From: Pseudomonadota bacterium
GTDB lineage: Bacteria > Desulfobacterota > Desulfobacteria > Desulfobacterales > ETH-SRB1
Direction: 5' to 3'
DNA length: 6,479 nt
NCBI GenBank assembly: GCA_018897415.1
Contig: JAHIKR010000054.1
Location: 1-6,479, forward strand
Part shown: piece after piece, positions 5,509 through 6,479 of the stretch
Position numbering within the stretch: the first letter of the stretch is position 1
Layout of the letters: each line of letters starts with the position of its first letter
The notes under the pieces: model-generated
Seen by the model: only the letters and a program-made list of their open reading frames with translations
The model's database searches: none
Told to the model about the DNA's origin: nothing
Program-made: the position numbers and the translations under genes

Positions 5509-6255
5509 TTATGAGTTTTTTGCCAGTTTTTCAAGAAGATCTTGTTTTTTCTTATCTAGTTCTTCTCTACTTATACTTGCACCTTTGATGCCGCCGTTTA
5601 AGGCTATTTCCGATAGGTATTTATTGTTATTTCCTGTAATCATAAGATCGATATGAGCAAAGGGAAACTTGCTGCGTTTCATAATAGCATAACAGAATTC
5701 CTTTTCTTCATTTTTCAGTATGTATGGATGACTTTTTCCACCTGCAGCTATATTCATTCTGAAGTTGTTCGGGTTGTGCCTGGTATATGCTTCAGTATAA
5801 TCTCCCACAATAATTACCCTGATATCGGTAAAATCTTCACAAAAAGGCTGAACGACAAACGGATAAGAAGATTCCGACAGAGCTGTGAAACTATAGAGGG
5901 TTTCAATGGTGTCCCATCTTCTTACTCCATATCCGCAGTGCAAATGGTTTTCTTTGCTCACTACCGGGCCTATGCCGTTTTTATTGTATCTATTTATGGT
6001 TTCAATCAGCTCTGTCCGCTTTGTTATAACACATGTATGCGGAAGCATCCAGTCTCTTAAAATTAAAGCCTGTGCAGCTTTGGAGCTGTTTAGAATTTGT
6101 GAGAGTGGGGAAGGCAGGCAGTTTATATTCCGCTCAAGAAGATCAATAAGCATAAATGATTTCATATGCCTTGAGGATATTGTACCTATGAATATATCAC
6201 CTGAGCATAGCTCATGGTAATGATCTTTTAATTCTCTGTTGCCTTTTATGATCAT
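5509..6255 (-). CDS. RimK-like ATP-grasp protein of unknown substrate
   Basis: This 248-residue protein resembles the RimK/glutathione-synthetase branch of ATP-grasp ligases, which join an amine to a carboxylate through an acyl-phosphate. The N-terminal ~55 residues look like the pre-ATP-grasp part ('RHMKSFMLIDLLERNINCLPSP'). 'SKAAQALILRDWMLPHT' (58-74) matches the helix that opens the ATP-grasp fold, and 'GPVVSK' (96-101) takes the place of the nucleotide-binding strand. 'VVQPFCEDFTDIRVIIVG' (134-151), the R159...NNFRMN segment and D203 ('HIDLM') follow the RimK pattern. Where RimK has the metal-binding E-x-N, this protein reads E216-I-A ('SEIALNGGIKGA'), with an Asn only at 220. At 248 residues it is short for the family (about 290-300). 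The start is ATG 6255 with AGGT about 8 bases upstream. It is the first gene of a - strand operon with PurD-PurE and TsaC/YrdC. The substrate is unknown; peptide, cofactor or protein-tail ligation are all possible. Confidence 0.75.
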   Translation of the reverse strand: MIIKGNRELKDHYHELCSGDIFIGTISSRHMKSFMLIDLLERNINCLPSPLSQILNSSKAAQALILRDWMLPHTCVITKRTELIETINRYNKNGIGPVVSKENHLHCGYGVRRWDTIETLYSFTALSESSYPFVVQPFCEDFTDIRVIIVGDYTEAYTRHNPNNFRMNIAAGGKSHPYILKNEEKEFCYAIMKRSKFPFAHIDLMITGNNNKYLSEIALNGGIKGASISREELDKKKQDLLEKLAKNS

Positions 6256-6373
6256 GATTTACCTGCTGTTTCTGTGTTCAGAAATACTAACTCAAGTTTC
6301 GCACCCACTAATTCCTATGAACCTTCTCTGGCATGGCAGGTATTAGATAGTTTTTTTAAAAGAGCAAAATAAT
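6256..6373. promoter_or_regulatory. divergent intergenic region, likely carrying two promoters
   Basis: These 118 bases separate the - strand ATP-grasp/purine operon from the + strand ORF starting at 6374, so both promoters should lie here. I see no convincing -35/-10 pair on either strand. A small hairpin (tttctg-tgtt-cagaaa, 6269-6284) lies in the - strand leader, just ahead of the ATP-grasp ribosome binding site. A TTTTTTTAAAA tract (6351-6361) is close to the + strand start. No operator-like symmetry beyond the hairpin is clear. Confidence 0.4.
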
Positions 6374-6479
6374 ATGATTGATATTCTAAACCACTATACC
6401 TTGGGATTTGACCAGGACAGGCACATAGAAGGTTTTTCACCAGGGATAAAATGCCGTGCATGTCTCGCTCCTTACAAAC
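6374..6479 (+). CDS. start of an unidentified ORF, cut by the window edge
   Basis: ATG 6374 opens a frame that stays open to the last base (35 codons). The closest in-frame stop upstream is TAG at 6344-6346. The peptide begins MIDILNHYTLGFDQDR and contains a CxxC ('GIKCRACLAPYK') near residues 28-31, which could bind metal or an iron-sulphur cluster in a longer protein. I do not recognise the family. The composition looks protein-like, and the position, divergent from the ATP-grasp operon across a promoter-sized gap, supports a real gene. The ribosome binding site is weak (AAAGAG about 8-10 bases upstream). Confidence 0.45.
   Translation, partial: MIDILNHYTLGFDQDRHIEGFSPGIKCRACLAPYK

Noticed and set aside
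5484..5534. Upstream ATG (5534) as the PurD-PurE start
   Set aside because: It would add 17 lysine-rich residues not seen in PurD, overlap the preceding gene, and bury the strong ribosome binding site that serves ATG 5483.
5653..6220. Two + strand ORFs (135 and 104 codons) opposite the ATP-grasp gene
   Set aside because: They are antisense to a well-supported gene with family motifs. Their products show no domain-like features and they lack ribosome binding sites.
6329..6344. TGGCATGGCAGG as a sigma54 promoter
   Set aside because: It has the TGGCA half, but the GC of the -12 element (TTGC) is absent at the required spacing.

Overview
The window looks like ordinary chromosome from a moderately AT-rich anaerobic bacterium. 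I would guess Desulfobacterota (the former Deltaproteobacteria). The reasons are an ArsA/Get3-type ATPase, a soluble REC-PAS-kinase-REC hybrid kinase, and purine genes clustered with a short TsaC/YrdC gene. This placement is inference from gene style, because no rRNA or clade marker is present. I see no phage, CRISPR array, transposase or defence cassette.

Left part (about 1-2655), all on the + strand: the 3' end of an ArsA-family ATPase (1-396), then two tiny overlapping ORFs that each encode a hydrophobic segment (436-561 and 558-686, stop/start overlap ATGA), then a 625-residue cytoplasmic hybrid histidine kinase (655-2532). A near-perfect palindrome and a bidirectional hairpin terminator close this unit. 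The terminator is shared with a convergent tRNA-Leu(CAA) gene on the - strand (2663-2749), which has its own plausible promoter.

Middle (2750-3069): no credible protein gene. It holds the tRNA promoter and a 199-bp imperfect inverted repeat with 20-bp perfect ends, which is MITE-like or a long RNA hairpin, just downstream of the purine operon.

Right part (3070-6255), all on the - strand and tightly packed, in transcription order: a RimK-like ATP-grasp protein (6255-5509), a single-chain PurD-PurE fusion (5483-3711), and a TsaC/YrdC threonylcarbamoyl-AMP synthase whose GTG start shares one base with the PurD-PurE stop. The operon thus joins two non-consecutive steps of IMP biosynthesis to the first step of tRNA t6A modification and to an unidentified ATP-dependent ligase. 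At the right edge a divergent + strand ORF begins at 6374 and runs out of the window.

The points most worth a second look are the PurD-PurE fusion, the paired mini membrane ORFs between the ArsA ATPase and the kinase, the altered metal-binding motif in the ATP-grasp protein, and the 199-bp inverted repeat. None of these proves a new biological system.
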